Positions 27,727 to 35,686 of a stretch of 64,000 bases of DNA are shown here, piece by piece. The notes under the pieces are model-generated. The model ran no database searches, was not told the origin of the DNA, and saw nothing but the letters and a program-made list of their open reading frames with translations. The translations under genes were made by a program, and so were the position numbers. How positions within the stretch are numbered: position 1 is the stretch's first letter; the number at the start of each line of letters is the position of its first letter. Source of the DNA: DATMER01 sp963844885 (GTDB taxonomy: Bacteria; Acidobacteriota; Thermoanaerobaculia; Multivoradales; UBA5704); assembly GCA_963844885.1 (NCBI GenBank), contig CAWJQA010000011.1:1-64000 (forward strand), written 5' to 3'.

Positions 27727-28316
27727 CGGGCGCTCTTCGATGCACGGTCGAGCGAGGCATTGAGCTCTGCGCCATCCTTCTCTGAGATGAGCCCGCGCCG
27801 TCGAGCCTGGAGCACGGCCTGGCGCACGAGCTCGGGAGAGACGTTCGCCTCGACGCAATCACGCAGGGTTCTTCGCGGCGACGTGATTGGCACGGCCGAG
27901 AAACCCGCCCGGTCGATGTCGCTGATGTCGGCGTAGTGCAGGACGAGGCCGGTGGGTATCCGCAGCCGCCGGCGCCGCCAGCTCGAAGGGATCGTCATGT
28001 GGATCTTGGAGGGCAGCACATCGGAGAGATCGTGCAGCGCGAGCGCGGTCTCATGGGAGAAAACGCCGGCCTGTTCGGCCCAGAGCCAGAGCGCGACCAG
28101 ATCCTCATGCTCGCTGGCCGGGAAGTACACGAGGCGATAGATCCGCCGCCGCATTCGCGTGACCTTTCCGCTGCCTAGGTACTTGCGAAGCAGTTGCGGC
28201 GAGTAGCCCGCCGCCGCGGCCTGCCCGGTCGTGAAGTAGCCACTCTGGGCCTGCGCGACGCCGAAGAGCGCATCCCAGTCCGGAGAGCTTCCGTGAGTCG
28301 AGGCGGCGGTGCCCAT
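27723..28316 (-). CDS. AbiEi-type antitoxin/autorepressor
   Basis: 197 residues. The ATG at 28316 is preferred; a TTG nine bases upstream is also in frame. The N-terminal winged helix (AQSGYFTTGQAAAAGYSPQL; LLRKYLGSGKVTRMRRRIYR) matches the AbiEi antitoxin domain, followed by the conserved VFSHETALALHDLSDVLPS and RRTLRDCVEANVSPELVRQA. AbiEi proteins neutralise AbiEii and repress their own promoter through inverted repeats; a matching palindrome lies at 28320-28352, touching the start codon. Confidence 0.88.
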   Translation of the reverse strand: MGTAASTHGSSPDWDALFGVAQAQSGYFTTGQAAAAGYSPQLLRKYLGSGKVTRMRRRIYRLVYFPASEHEDLVALWLWAEQAGVFSHETALALHDLSDVLPSKIHMTIPSSWRRRRLRIPTGLVLHYADISDIDRAGFSAVPITSPRRTLRDCVEANVSPELVRQAVLQARRRGLISEKDGAELNASLDRASKSAR

Positions 28317-28319
28317 CGC

Positions 28320-28352
28320 GCACAAACATTAACCCAGGGTTTAGTTTTGTGC
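28320..28352 (-). promoter_or_regulatory. Palindromic operator of the AbiE locus
   Basis: A 33-bp palindrome centred on 28336: 13 of 16 positions pair, the arms being GCACAAA...TTAACCC and GGGTTTAG...TTTGTGC. It is AT-rich against a GC-rich background and ends four bases from the abiEi ATG, so a bound repressor would block transcription and initiation. Confidence 0.6.
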
Positions 28353-28383
28353 AACCTGGGGGCGCTTGAGTGAATCCGGCCCT

Positions 28384-30882
28384 CTACCCCTTCCTCCGAG
28401 GCCGCCGCTCCGGCGAGGCGTTCCAAGGATCCACCGGCCACGCGTGCTTCGGATACCGCCCCTGCAGCTCCTTGCGGACCTGCGGGTAGGTGTTCTCCCA
28501 GAAGCTTCGCAGGTCGTGGGTGACCTGCTGGGGGCGCTGGTTGGGGGCGAGGAGGTGGAGGAGGACCGCCACCCTCCCGGCCGCCACTCGCGGGGTTTCC
28601 GCGAGACCGAACAGCTCCTGAATGCGGGCGGCCAGGACGGGTGGGCGGCCTGGCTCGTAGAGGAGACGGATGTGGCTGCCGCTCGGCACTTCCAGGCGCT
28701 CGGGAGCCTCGCGCTCCACGGCCCGGAGCTGATCGTGGGGCAGCGCTCCCTGGAGGATGGACAGGAGCGGCGCTCGTTTCATCTCGGCGAAGGACTTGCG
28801 GCCGGCGACGAGGGCCGGGAGCAGGTCCCGGATCTGGCCGTCTTCGAAGGCGGGGAGGCTCAGCTCGGGCATCCACTCTCGCAGGGACCGGACGCGGGCG
28901 AGGAAGCCGGCGACTTCGGGGGCGTCCAGGGCCAGCGCACGATCCAGATGGCCGGCGGCGGCTTCGGCGAGGATCTGCTCCGCTGTCTCTCCAGTGGCCG
29001 AAGCCTCGTTTTCGGAGAGGATCAGGTCGTCGTAGCGGGTCCGCTTCCAGGCGATGACTCTTTCTTTCTCTTCGTCGAAAACCACGTCGATCGTGGTGCT
29101 CAGGCGGTCCGGCGGGAGCCACTCCGGGCGGACTTCGGAGGCGAGGCGGACGAGGGCTTCTCCGGCGCGGTCGTCGAGGTCGATGCAGAGGAAGAGGTCG
29201 GGGTCCAGCACGGTGCTCTCTTCGGCGAGGCGGACTCCCCGGCCTCCGACCATGACGGCTCGCGGGCTTCGCGGCTCTCGCCGCCGGGCGAGGCGGTCGG
29301 GGTAGGCGGCGAGGAGGGCTCGGAGGAGAGATTCATCCCGAGATTCCCGTCCTGATGCCGGGCCCAGCTCTTTCCGGGTCATCTCCAGGAGCTGATCTCT
29401 CGCTTTGAGAACGAAGCGGGCGGCTCCGGCGTTCAGGCGGTTTTCCTCGCTCCGGTCTCGCCTTTCGAAAGATTCCAGGGCGTCCAGCCGGTCGAGGAGG
29501 TCGGAGCGGGAGGCTCGCCGCGGGCCGGAGCCGCGGGGAGCTCGGAGAAAGGGGTCTCTCTCGGAGAGGAGCGCGGCAAGCAGGGCGGCTTCCTTGGGAT
29601 GCCCGAGGCGGTGGCCTTCCAGCAGGAGGCGGCCGAGACGGGGATGGATGGGCATGCGGGCCAGGAGACGGCCGACTCCGGTGACGCCTTGGCCGTCCGT
29701 GGCTCCCAGGCGGCGGAGGAGGTGGAGGGCCGCGGCCAGGGCGGCGGGGTCGGGAGGCTCCAGCCAGCCGAAGGCGGTCAGGTCCGACTCTCCCCAGGCC
29801 AGGAGCTGGAGTGCGGGCGCCGCCAGATCGACGCGCAGGATCTCCGGCGTCTCCCTTTCCGCCAGCGTCGGATGCTCCCAGGCGGGCCAGAGGCGCAGGC
29901 AGAGGCCGGGTTGCTGGCGGCCGGCCCGCCCGGCCCGCTGATCGGCCGAGGCGCGGCTGATCTTCCCGAGCTCCAGACGGTCCAGGCCGGTCGACGGATC
30001 GTAGCGCATGCGGCGGACGAAACCGGTGTCCACCACGGCGGTCACGCCTTCGACGGTGACCGAGGTCTCGGCCACGTTCGTGGCGAGCACGACCTTCCGG
30101 CGATCGAGCGGCCGGAGGACTTCATCCTGCCGCTCGGCCGGGAGATCTCCATAGAGAGGAAGGACGGCGAGGTCTCTCTCTCCGGCGAGCGCCTGGGAGG
30201 CGCGCTCGATCTCTCCGACTCCCGGGAGGAAGACGAGGACGTCTCCGGTTGTTTCCGCCAGCGCCCGGCGGACGGCTACGGCGACGGGCGTCTCCCGGTC
30301 CAGATGGCGGATCTCGACGGGATGGAGACGGCCTTCGCTCACGATCACCGGAGCGTTGAGGTAAGCCTGGATCGGACCCGGATCGATCGTGGCCGACATG
30401 GCGACGAGGCGCAGGTCCGGCCGGACCTCGCGCTGGACGCGCCGGGCCATGGCGAGGGAGAGATCGGTGTGGAGGCTCCTTTCGTGGATCTCGTCGAAGA
30501 TCACGGCTCCGATCCCCTCCAGGAACGGATCGGCCTGGAGCATCTGGACGAGGATGCCTTCGGTGACGACGAGGATGCGCGTCGAGAGTCCCGTCTTCTG
30601 GTCGAAGCGGCGGTCGAACCGCACCTGGTAGCCGACCTCCTCGCCGACTCTCCAGCCTCCCTCCTCGGCCATGCGCCGCGCCGCGGCCCGGGCGGCGATG
30701 CGGCGCGGCTCCAGCATCACGATCCGTCCTGAAATGGTTGCCAACAGGGCCGGTGGCACGCGCGTGGTCTTGCCGGCGCCGGTAGGGGCGATCAGCACGG
30801 CGGCCGGGCTCTCGCGCAGGGCCGCGAGCAGCTCGGGCAGGATGGCGTCGATGGGAAGCGGGGTCCCCATCCGATGGCTCAT
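28384..30882 (-). CDS. hrpB: ATP-dependent DEAH-box helicase HrpB
   Basis: 832 residues, the usual HrpB length. The ATG at 30882 overlaps the transporter stop (ATGA). Walker A APTGAGKTTRVP near residue 40, DEIH box in VIFDEIHERSL near 125, SAT near 155, motif V region KVVLATNVAETSVTVEGVTA and motif VI QRAGRAGR near 325, then HA2 and the HrpB-specific C-terminal domain (LLPALVAGRKSFAEM; LRSFWENTYPQVRKELQGRY). HrpB is a DExH RNA-helicase-like protein of unknown cellular role. It is the last gene of a three-gene overlapping unit. Confidence 0.92.
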   Translation of the reverse strand: MSHRMGTPLPIDAILPELLAALRESPAAVLIAPTGAGKTTRVPPALLATISGRIVMLEPRRIAARAAARRMAEEGGWRVGEEVGYQVRFDRRFDQKTGLSTRILVVTEGILVQMLQADPFLEGIGAVIFDEIHERSLHTDLSLAMARRVQREVRPDLRLVAMSATIDPGPIQAYLNAPVIVSEGRLHPVEIRHLDRETPVAVAVRRALAETTGDVLVFLPGVGEIERASQALAGERDLAVLPLYGDLPAERQDEVLRPLDRRKVVLATNVAETSVTVEGVTAVVDTGFVRRMRYDPSTGLDRLELGKISRASADQRAGRAGRQQPGLCLRLWPAWEHPTLAERETPEILRVDLAAPALQLLAWGESDLTAFGWLEPPDPAALAAALHLLRRLGATDGQGVTGVGRLLARMPIHPRLGRLLLEGHRLGHPKEAALLAALLSERDPFLRAPRGSGPRRASRSDLLDRLDALESFERRDRSEENRLNAGAARFVLKARDQLLEMTRKELGPASGRESRDESLLRALLAAYPDRLARRREPRSPRAVMVGGRGVRLAEESTVLDPDLFLCIDLDDRAGEALVRLASEVRPEWLPPDRLSTTIDVVFDEEKERVIAWKRTRYDDLILSENEASATGETAEQILAEAAAGHLDRALALDAPEVAGFLARVRSLREWMPELSLPAFEDGQIRDLLPALVAGRKSFAEMKRAPLLSILQGALPHDQLRAVEREAPERLEVPSGSHIRLLYEPGRPPVLAARIQELFGLAETPRVAAGRVAVLLHLLAPNQRPQQVTHDLRSFWENTYPQVRKELQGRYPKHAWPVDPWNASPERRPRRKG

Positions 30883-32159
30883 GCGCCGGTCGGCACGCCG
30901 AGCCAGCCCAGGACGGTGAGGACGATCAGGACGAGCGAGAGCAGGCTCACGATCCCGGCGATGCCCCACGCCAGGAGGCTGTAAAGGCCGCGGTTGACGT
31001 ATTCCCCCATGATCTCTTTTTGATTGATCAGGCGCAGCATGGCGAACAGCTCCACCGGCAGGAGGAGGCCGTTCAAAACGTAGACGCCGACCAGCACGCG
31101 GATGAGCGGCAGGCCCGGGATCAGCGCCAGCACGGCGCCGAGGAGGATCAGGCCGGTGAACAGGCCCATGAAGATCGGCGCCTCGGACCACGTCCGCGAT
31201 ACGCCGCGCTCGAAGCCGAGCGCCTCGCTCATCATGTAGGTCGTGGCCAGCGGCAGGACCCCGGCCGCCAGCAGCGAGGCGCCGAGCAGGCCGAGGCCGA
31301 ACAGCGCGCCGGCATAGTGGCCGGCGATCGGCTGGAGGGCCTGCGCGGCGTCCTCGGCCGTTTCGATCACGATTCCCCGCGGGTGGAGCGTCGCCGCCGT
31401 GGCGATGATGATGAACATGGCGATCACGCCGGCGAACACGGTGCCCACGATCACGTCGAAGCGGGTGTAGGCGTACTCCTCCGGCTTGACTCCCTTTTCG
31501 ACCACCGACGATTGAATGTAAAGCTGCATGTAGGGGGAGATCGTCGTGCCGATGAGCGCGATGAGCAGGTGGACGTAGCCCAGCTCCATCCGCGGCTCCG
31601 GCCGCACCATCTGCATCAGCACCGCGCTCCAGTCGGGCCGGGCGAGGAAGGCGGCGCCGACGTAGGCGAGGAAGGCCAGGGAGAGGAATAGAAACACTTT
31701 CTCGACCCGTTCGTAGGAGCCGCGGGTGATGAGCAGCCAGACCAGCCCCGCCGACAAGGGCACGGCGATGTAGCGGCTGACCCCGAACAGCTCGGCCGCG
31801 GCGGCGATGCCGATGAACTCCGAGACGATGATGCCGGCGTTGGCTACGAACAGGGTGAGCAGGATGGTCGCCGTGGTTCGCAGAGAAAAGTTTTCCCGCA
31901 CCAGGTCGGAGAAGCCCTTGCCGGTGACGGCGCCCATGCGCGCGCTCATCTCCTGGACGACGCCGACGCCGACCGTCACCAGGATCATGGCCCAGAGCAG
32001 GCCGTAGCCGTAGGAGGCTCCGGCGGAGGCGTAGGTGGCGATGCCGCCCGCGTCGTTGCCGGCGCTCGCCGCGAGCAGGCCGGGGCCGAGGGCCAGCAGG
32101 TACGGGAGGAGCCGGCGGCGCGGACGCCGCGGCCCCGGAATCGGCGCCTCGGTCTTCAT
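30879..32159 (-). CDS. Nramp-related divalent metal transporter (probable Mg2+ type)
   Basis: 426 residues with about 11 transmembrane segments. It is clearly Nramp/SLC11-like (LLALGPGLLAASAGNDAGGI at TM1). The metal-binding DPGN of TM1 is replaced (SAGNDAGG) and the TM6 MPH-type motif reads GTTISPYMQLY, so a classical Mn2+/Fe2+ site is unlikely. Nramp-related magnesium transporters diverge at these same positions. It overlaps by four bases an upstream gene encoding soluble MgtE-type Mg2+-sensing domains. The Mg2+ substrate is inference. Confidence 0.8.
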   Translation of the reverse strand: MKTEAPIPGPRRPRRRLLPYLLALGPGLLAASAGNDAGGIATYASAGASYGYGLLWAMILVTVGVGVVQEMSARMGAVTGKGFSDLVRENFSLRTTATILLTLFVANAGIIVSEFIGIAAAAELFGVSRYIAVPLSAGLVWLLITRGSYERVEKVFLFLSLAFLAYVGAAFLARPDWSAVLMQMVRPEPRMELGYVHLLIALIGTTISPYMQLYIQSSVVEKGVKPEEYAYTRFDVIVGTVFAGVIAMFIIIATAATLHPRGIVIETAEDAAQALQPIAGHYAGALFGLGLLGASLLAAGVLPLATTYMMSEALGFERGVSRTWSEAPIFMGLFTGLILLGAVLALIPGLPLIRVLVGVYVLNGLLLPVELFAMLRLINQKEIMGEYVNRGLYSLLAWGIAGIVSLLSLVLIVLTVLGWLGVPTGA

Positions 32160-33391
32160 GCGGCGAAGGACCGGGCGCCGCGGCGCTGCCAGATCTCGGG
32201 GAGGAGCACGGCCAGGGCGTCGTCGACGGTGAGCACGCCGAGCATCCGGCCGTCGCCGCCGAGGACGGGCACGGCGAGCAGGTTGTATTCGGCGAGCACC
32301 CGGGCGGCGTCCTCGGCGCGGTCTTCGGGGCGGACGGTGGGGAGGTCGCCGTCCATGACCTCGGTCACCGGCGTGGCCGGGTCGGCGAGGATCAGGTTGC
32401 GCAGGCGCACGAGGCCGAGCAGCGACGCGGAGGCGTCCGGATCGATCACGTAGACGGCGAGCAGAGGATCGGGAACCTCCTCCATGGAGCGCACGGCGGC
32501 GAGGGCGTCGCCGACCGTGGAGGCGGACAGGACGGTCACGAAGTCGGTGGTCATGAGGCGGCCGACGCTGTCCTCGTCGTAGGCGAGGTGGACCTGGACG
32601 TCGGCGGCCTCCTCCGGCTCCATGCGGGCGAGGAGCTGCTCGGCCACCTCGTCTTCGAGGTCGTCGAGGGCGTCCGCGGCGGCGGCGGGGGTCATCTCCT
32701 CCAGGATGTCGGCGGCCCTCTCCTGGTCCATGCCTTCGAGCAGGTCGGCCACGCGCTCGTCGCTGACCTCCTCGAGGGTCTCGGCCGCGGTCTCGTTGTC
32801 GAGGGCGGCGACGATCTCGGCACTCTCGCGGTAGGAGAGGGCGTCGACGATGCGCGCGAGGTCGACCGGGTTCAAGTCGGCCAGGCGGTCGTAGGAAACC
32901 TTGAGCTGGACGGGCGCGGCGCTGGCGAGGTACTGGGCGCCGTTCCAGTCGACGATCTGGCGGCCGACGATGCGGCCGGCGAGGGCGCGCGGCCCCAGGC
33001 GGCGCAGCAGCGCCTGCGGGCTGATGTCGATGCCGATCACCCGGAACCCGCCTTCGACCCGGGCGAGCTGCACGTCGTTCACCCGCACGATGCGCCGGCC
33101 GGTGATGTCGATGAGCTGGTGGTCGAGCACGTCCTGGCGCAGGAGAACCTCGCCGTCGCGGCGGGAGAACTGCTGGAGATCGACGGTGGAGGAGGCCAGC
33201 CTGGCCGCACCATTGAAGTCCTGAAGGAGCCGGGCGGGAACGAAGAAGCGCCGCCGGCCGTCCCGGACGATGAGGCCCGCCACGAGCGGGTATTGGGCAT
33301 CCATCCGGACGATGAGGTCGTCGAGCTTGCCGATGACCTCTCCGCTCTTGCCTTGGACGGGCCGGTCGAGGATGGATGCGAGGAAGATCAT
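32156..33391 (-). CDS. Soluble PRC-barrel/MgtE-N/CBS-pair protein
   Basis: 411 residues, no membrane segment, start at 33391 after AGGAGG. Two PRC-barrel-like modules occupy about 1-160 (VIGKLDDLIVRMDAQYPLVA; DITGRRIVRVNDVQLARVEG). An MgtE N-terminal superhelix spans about 180-280 (LADLNPVDLARIVDALSYRE; ADILEEMTPAAAADALDDLE) and a CBS pair about 285-400 (VGRLMTTDFVTVLSASTVGD; PVTEVMDGDLPTVRPEDRA). In MgtE channels these domains sense Mg2+ and gate the pore; here the pore domain is missing and an Nramp-related transporter is encoded by the next, overlapping gene. It probably acts as a trans regulatory subunit. Confidence 0.85.
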   Translation of the reverse strand: MIFLASILDRPVQGKSGEVIGKLDDLIVRMDAQYPLVAGLIVRDGRRRFFVPARLLQDFNGAARLASSTVDLQQFSRRDGEVLLRQDVLDHQLIDITGRRIVRVNDVQLARVEGGFRVIGIDISPQALLRRLGPRALAGRIVGRQIVDWNGAQYLASAAPVQLKVSYDRLADLNPVDLARIVDALSYRESAEIVAALDNETAAETLEEVSDERVADLLEGMDQERAADILEEMTPAAAADALDDLEDEVAEQLLARMEPEEAADVQVHLAYDEDSVGRLMTTDFVTVLSASTVGDALAAVRSMEEVPDPLLAVYVIDPDASASLLGLVRLRNLILADPATPVTEVMDGDLPTVRPEDRAEDAARVLAEYNLLAVPVLGGDGRMLGVLTVDDALAVLLPEIWQRRGARSFAA

Positions 33392-33483
33392 TGGCCGCCT
33401 CCTTCTGAGCCCCGCCGCGGTGCGCGGGACCGGACGCGGCCCGGTGATCGTAACACGGCGGAACGGGGCCGGGAGGGTGAAGC

Positions 33484-34248
33484 TCACCGGCTCAGATGGT
33501 AGCGGGTGGAGCGGCGCTCGCCGGTCCGCCGCACCAGCCCGGAGCCGGCCAGCGAGCGCAGGGCGATGCGCAGGCGGGAGGCCGGTGCGCCGGTCTCCCG
33601 CACCAGCTCGGTCATGCCGGCCGAGCCGCCCAGGCCACGGAGCACCTCCAGCACCTGCGCGTCGAAGACGTTCATGCCCGACTCGTCCGCCGCGCTCCGC
33701 CGCGGACCTCGCTTCCGCTCCTCCAGGAGGCCGGCCAGGACGCCGCCGCGCAGGAAGGCGATCATGCGGTCGCCGTCGATCCCCAGCTCCAGGAAAGGTC
33801 CGGCTTCGATCACCTCCCCCTGTCCGGCCAGGAAGTTGAGGCGCCGGAGCTGGGTGACCAGGGAGCGAATGCGCCGCCGGTCGCCCAGGAGCGGCCTCAG
33901 CTCACGGGCGAGGATGTCGAGGCGGACCTGCAGCCGGGGCTCCGGCCGGGAGGGCGTCTGATGGCGAGCCAGGACGAGCCGCACCCAGAGGACGACGATC
34001 AGGGCACAGGCGTCGGCCCGGAGGCCGAGGTTGGAAGCCGCTTCGAAGGCCGGGTCGGCGGCCACTTCGGGGGCAAGCCGGATGCCCACGTGGTCCGAGT
34101 AGCGGCTGGTGGCGAGGACCAGGCCCACTTCCCGGAGCCGGCGCTCCACGTCGCGGAGGACCGGCGGCACTTCGAGGCCGGGCATGTCGGCGCGGGGGAT
34201 GGCCCCGGCGCGGAGCAGGCGGGCGCAGATGCGGATGGCTTCGTTCAT
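33484..34248 (-). CDS. Unknown protein with C-terminal winged helix
   Basis: 254 residues. The ATG at 34248 overlaps the preceding stop (ATGA). The N-terminus (ICARLLRAGAIPRADMPGLE; GLVLATSRYSDHVGIRLAPE) and middle are helical. The last 60 residues read as a winged helix: DAQVLEVLRGLGGSAGMTEL, VRETGAPASRLRIALRSLAG, SGLVRRTGERRSTRYHLSR. The layout, and pairing with the overlapping upstream gene, faintly recalls KITE/MukE-like subunits of SMC complexes, but no SMC gene is nearby. I do not assign a function. Confidence 0.5.
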   Translation of the reverse strand: MNEAIRICARLLRAGAIPRADMPGLEVPPVLRDVERRLREVGLVLATSRYSDHVGIRLAPEVAADPAFEAASNLGLRADACALIVVLWVRLVLARHQTPSRPEPRLQVRLDILARELRPLLGDRRRIRSLVTQLRRLNFLAGQGEVIEAGPFLELGIDGDRMIAFLRGGVLAGLLEERKRGPRRSAADESGMNVFDAQVLEVLRGLGGSAGMTELVRETGAPASRLRIALRSLAGSGLVRRTGERRSTRYHLSR

Positions 34249-34916
34249 GGCTGCCGGCCTCCACCCGGCTTGTGCCCGAGGCGGTTTCCGGGTTTGGCCG
34301 GGCTGGCGTCTCCCGTCAGGGTCAGCGCCTCGGCCGCACGGGCGACGGCGCCGGTGGCCAGGAGGGGGGGGGCGGGGAGGACGGCTACCAGCGCCTGCCG
34401 GCCGGCCGCGGCAAGCTCCTCCAGGTCCCGCGTCAGGAGCGCGCGGACGATCTGCTCGGGCGTGATGCCGGCCGGCAGCAGCGGCACCGGCCCGGCTTCG
34501 GGAAAGGCGGCGCGGCGAAGCACACCCCAGACCCGCAGGCCGGCCGCGGTCAGGACGGCGGTTTGCCCGGTTTCCTCGGTGTCGGCGGGCCCGTCTTCGA
34601 GCCAGCCGGCCTGGCGGAGCGCGCTCAGGGTCTCGCCACGGGCCGGCTCGGCCAGCCAGGAAAGGATCTCGTCTGGACCGGGTCCACCGCCGGTTCCTGA
34701 TACAGGCTGGGAAGCCAGCGTCTCCAGTACGGCGGCTCGGGCCAACAGCTCCCGGGGATTGCGGCCGGTCAGGCCGCGTAACAGGGAATGGACAGCCTCA
34801 AGGGGCCGGACGGCGGCGAGCACTTCGATCTGCTCGGGTGGCAGCCCGCCCGTCCACTCGGCGAGCGCCGCCCATCCGCCGGCGGCAAGGTCGGGTCTTT
34901 CTCTTCCGTAGCTCAT
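34245..34916 (-). CDS. Unknown protein, partner of the winged-helix protein
   Basis: 223 residues, start chosen at 34916 because a TATAGT element lies ten bases upstream and GGAG immediately precedes it; the frame is open further upstream to 35072. It is mainly helical, with WTGGLPPEQIEVLAAVRPLE, ARGETLSALRQAGWLEDGPA and AGITPEQIVRALLTRDLEEL, and a Pro/Gly-rich basic tail (KPGNRLGHKPGGGRQP). The four-base overlap with the downstream gene suggests the two products act together. The family is not recognised. Confidence 0.5.
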   Translation of the reverse strand: MSYGRERPDLAAGGWAALAEWTGGLPPEQIEVLAAVRPLEAVHSLLRGLTGRNPRELLARAAVLETLASQPVSGTGGGPGPDEILSWLAEPARGETLSALRQAGWLEDGPADTEETGQTAVLTAAGLRVWGVLRRAAFPEAGPVPLLPAGITPEQIVRALLTRDLEELAAAGRQALVAVLPAPPLLATGAVARAAEALTLTGDASPAKPGNRLGHKPGGGRQP

Positions 34917-34926
34917 CTCCGCGACA

Positions 34927-34932
34927 ACTATA
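34927..34932 (-). promoter_or_regulatory. Candidate -10 element TATAGT
   Basis: Minus-strand TATAGT ten bases before the ATG at 34916, the same spacing as the element before 4917. It implies a very short leader. Confidence 0.4.
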
Positions 34933-35086
34933 TCGGAGATGCGAGCCCCCGGAGGTGGGGAGGTGAAAAAAGATTTCACTTCGTGGCCTCCCCCCTCCAG
35001 ACCCCTGTCGAAAAGGCGGAGAAGAGGCGGAAAAACCGCCCGTTTGCGGCCGGCCGGCTCCCTTGTCCACACCGCTGCGAGGAAGG

Positions 35087-35311
35087 CTAGCCCGGCTCGG
35101 CCCGGGGTTTGCCGGCGATCGCCAGGAAGAGCTCCTGGACGACCTCCTTGAGCTCGATCGTATACGTCGAGAGGTCGCGCAGGCTCTGCTCGAGCTGCTC
35201 GACGGTGGGGCGGTTGAGCGAGCCGCTGGACTTCGGCCGGACCTTGTAGGTCAGCCGCTCGTCGAGGAGCTGCAGCTTCTGGTAGGCGTCCTTGAGTCTC
35301 TGAGCGTCCAT
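35087..35311 (-). CDS. Small helical protein, unknown
   Basis: 74 residues, start at 35311 after GGGAG. Predicted as one or two amphipathic helices with coiled-coil character (AQRLKDAYQKLQLLDERLTY; TVEQLEQSLRDLSTYTIELK) and no Cys or membrane segment. It is the last gene of the cytochrome operon; its start lies two bases beyond the position where the cytochrome stop would fall without a 13-bp duplication. The function is unknown. Confidence 0.6.
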   Translation of the reverse strand: MDAQRLKDAYQKLQLLDERLTYKVRPKSSGSLNRPTVEQLEQSLRDLSTYTIELKEVVQELFLAIAGKPRAEPG

Positions 35312-35676
35312 GTCACTCCCTTGCTTTGTCTGGCGCTGGTTCGAAGCGCTGGTTCGAAGGAACTTGGGAGCCGCAGCGTGAAATCGATCAACCGCTCCAG
35401 CTCCTCCGGATTCAGCCGTCTCCTGAAGCCCGGCATCGGCCCGAGCCCTTCGGCAATCCGCTGCCGCACGGCGGCGCGGTCGTCGCGGAGCACCATCGGG
35501 GATTTGCGAAGGTTCAGATAGGGATAGAGCTTCACCTCCCGGCCCGGACCCTGGCCTTCCGCGCCGTGGCAGCGCCGGCAGTAGGACCGGTACAGGCCGG
35601 GGCCGCTGCGGTCCCGGGCGCAGGACAGCCAGACCACAGGCAGCACGGTCAAAACGAGCGCCAGGATGATTCTCAA
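35251..35676 (-). CDS. Class I cytochrome c lipoprotein, C-terminus altered by a 13-bp duplication
   Basis: Starts at TTG 35676 and opens a signal with lipobox VVWLSC. One haem site CRRCH occurs near residue 35 (YCRRCHGAEGQGPG), with an axial Met candidate in GLGPMPGFRRRLNPEEL. The frame runs to 35251 and overlaps the next gene by 61 bases, because a tandem 13-bp repeat (35333-35358) shifts it after PSSFEPA. Removing one copy gives the ending SFEPAPDKARE and a stop at 35313, just before the next ATG, which is clearly the ancestral form. Probable role: envelope electron transfer. Confidence 0.75.
   Translation of the reverse strand: MRIILALVLTVLPVVWLSCARDRSGPGLYRSYCRRCHGAEGQGPGREVKLYPYLNLRKSPMVLRDDRAAVRQRIAEGLGPMPGFRRRLNPEELERLIDFTLRLPSSFEPALRTSARQSKGVTWTLRDSRTPTRSCSSSTSG
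35333..35358. repeat. 13-bp perfect tandem duplication
   Basis: GCGCTGGTTCGAA occurs twice in direct succession (35333-35345, 35346-35358) inside the cytochrome gene and shifts its reading frame. Confidence 0.9.
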
Positions 35677-35686
35677 GCCGCCGCTC

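Noticed and set aside
33392..33483. Magnesium riboswitch (M-box or mgtA type) before the MgtE-N/Nramp operon
   Set aside because: Only about 90 bases separate the genes and no conserved M-box core could be found.
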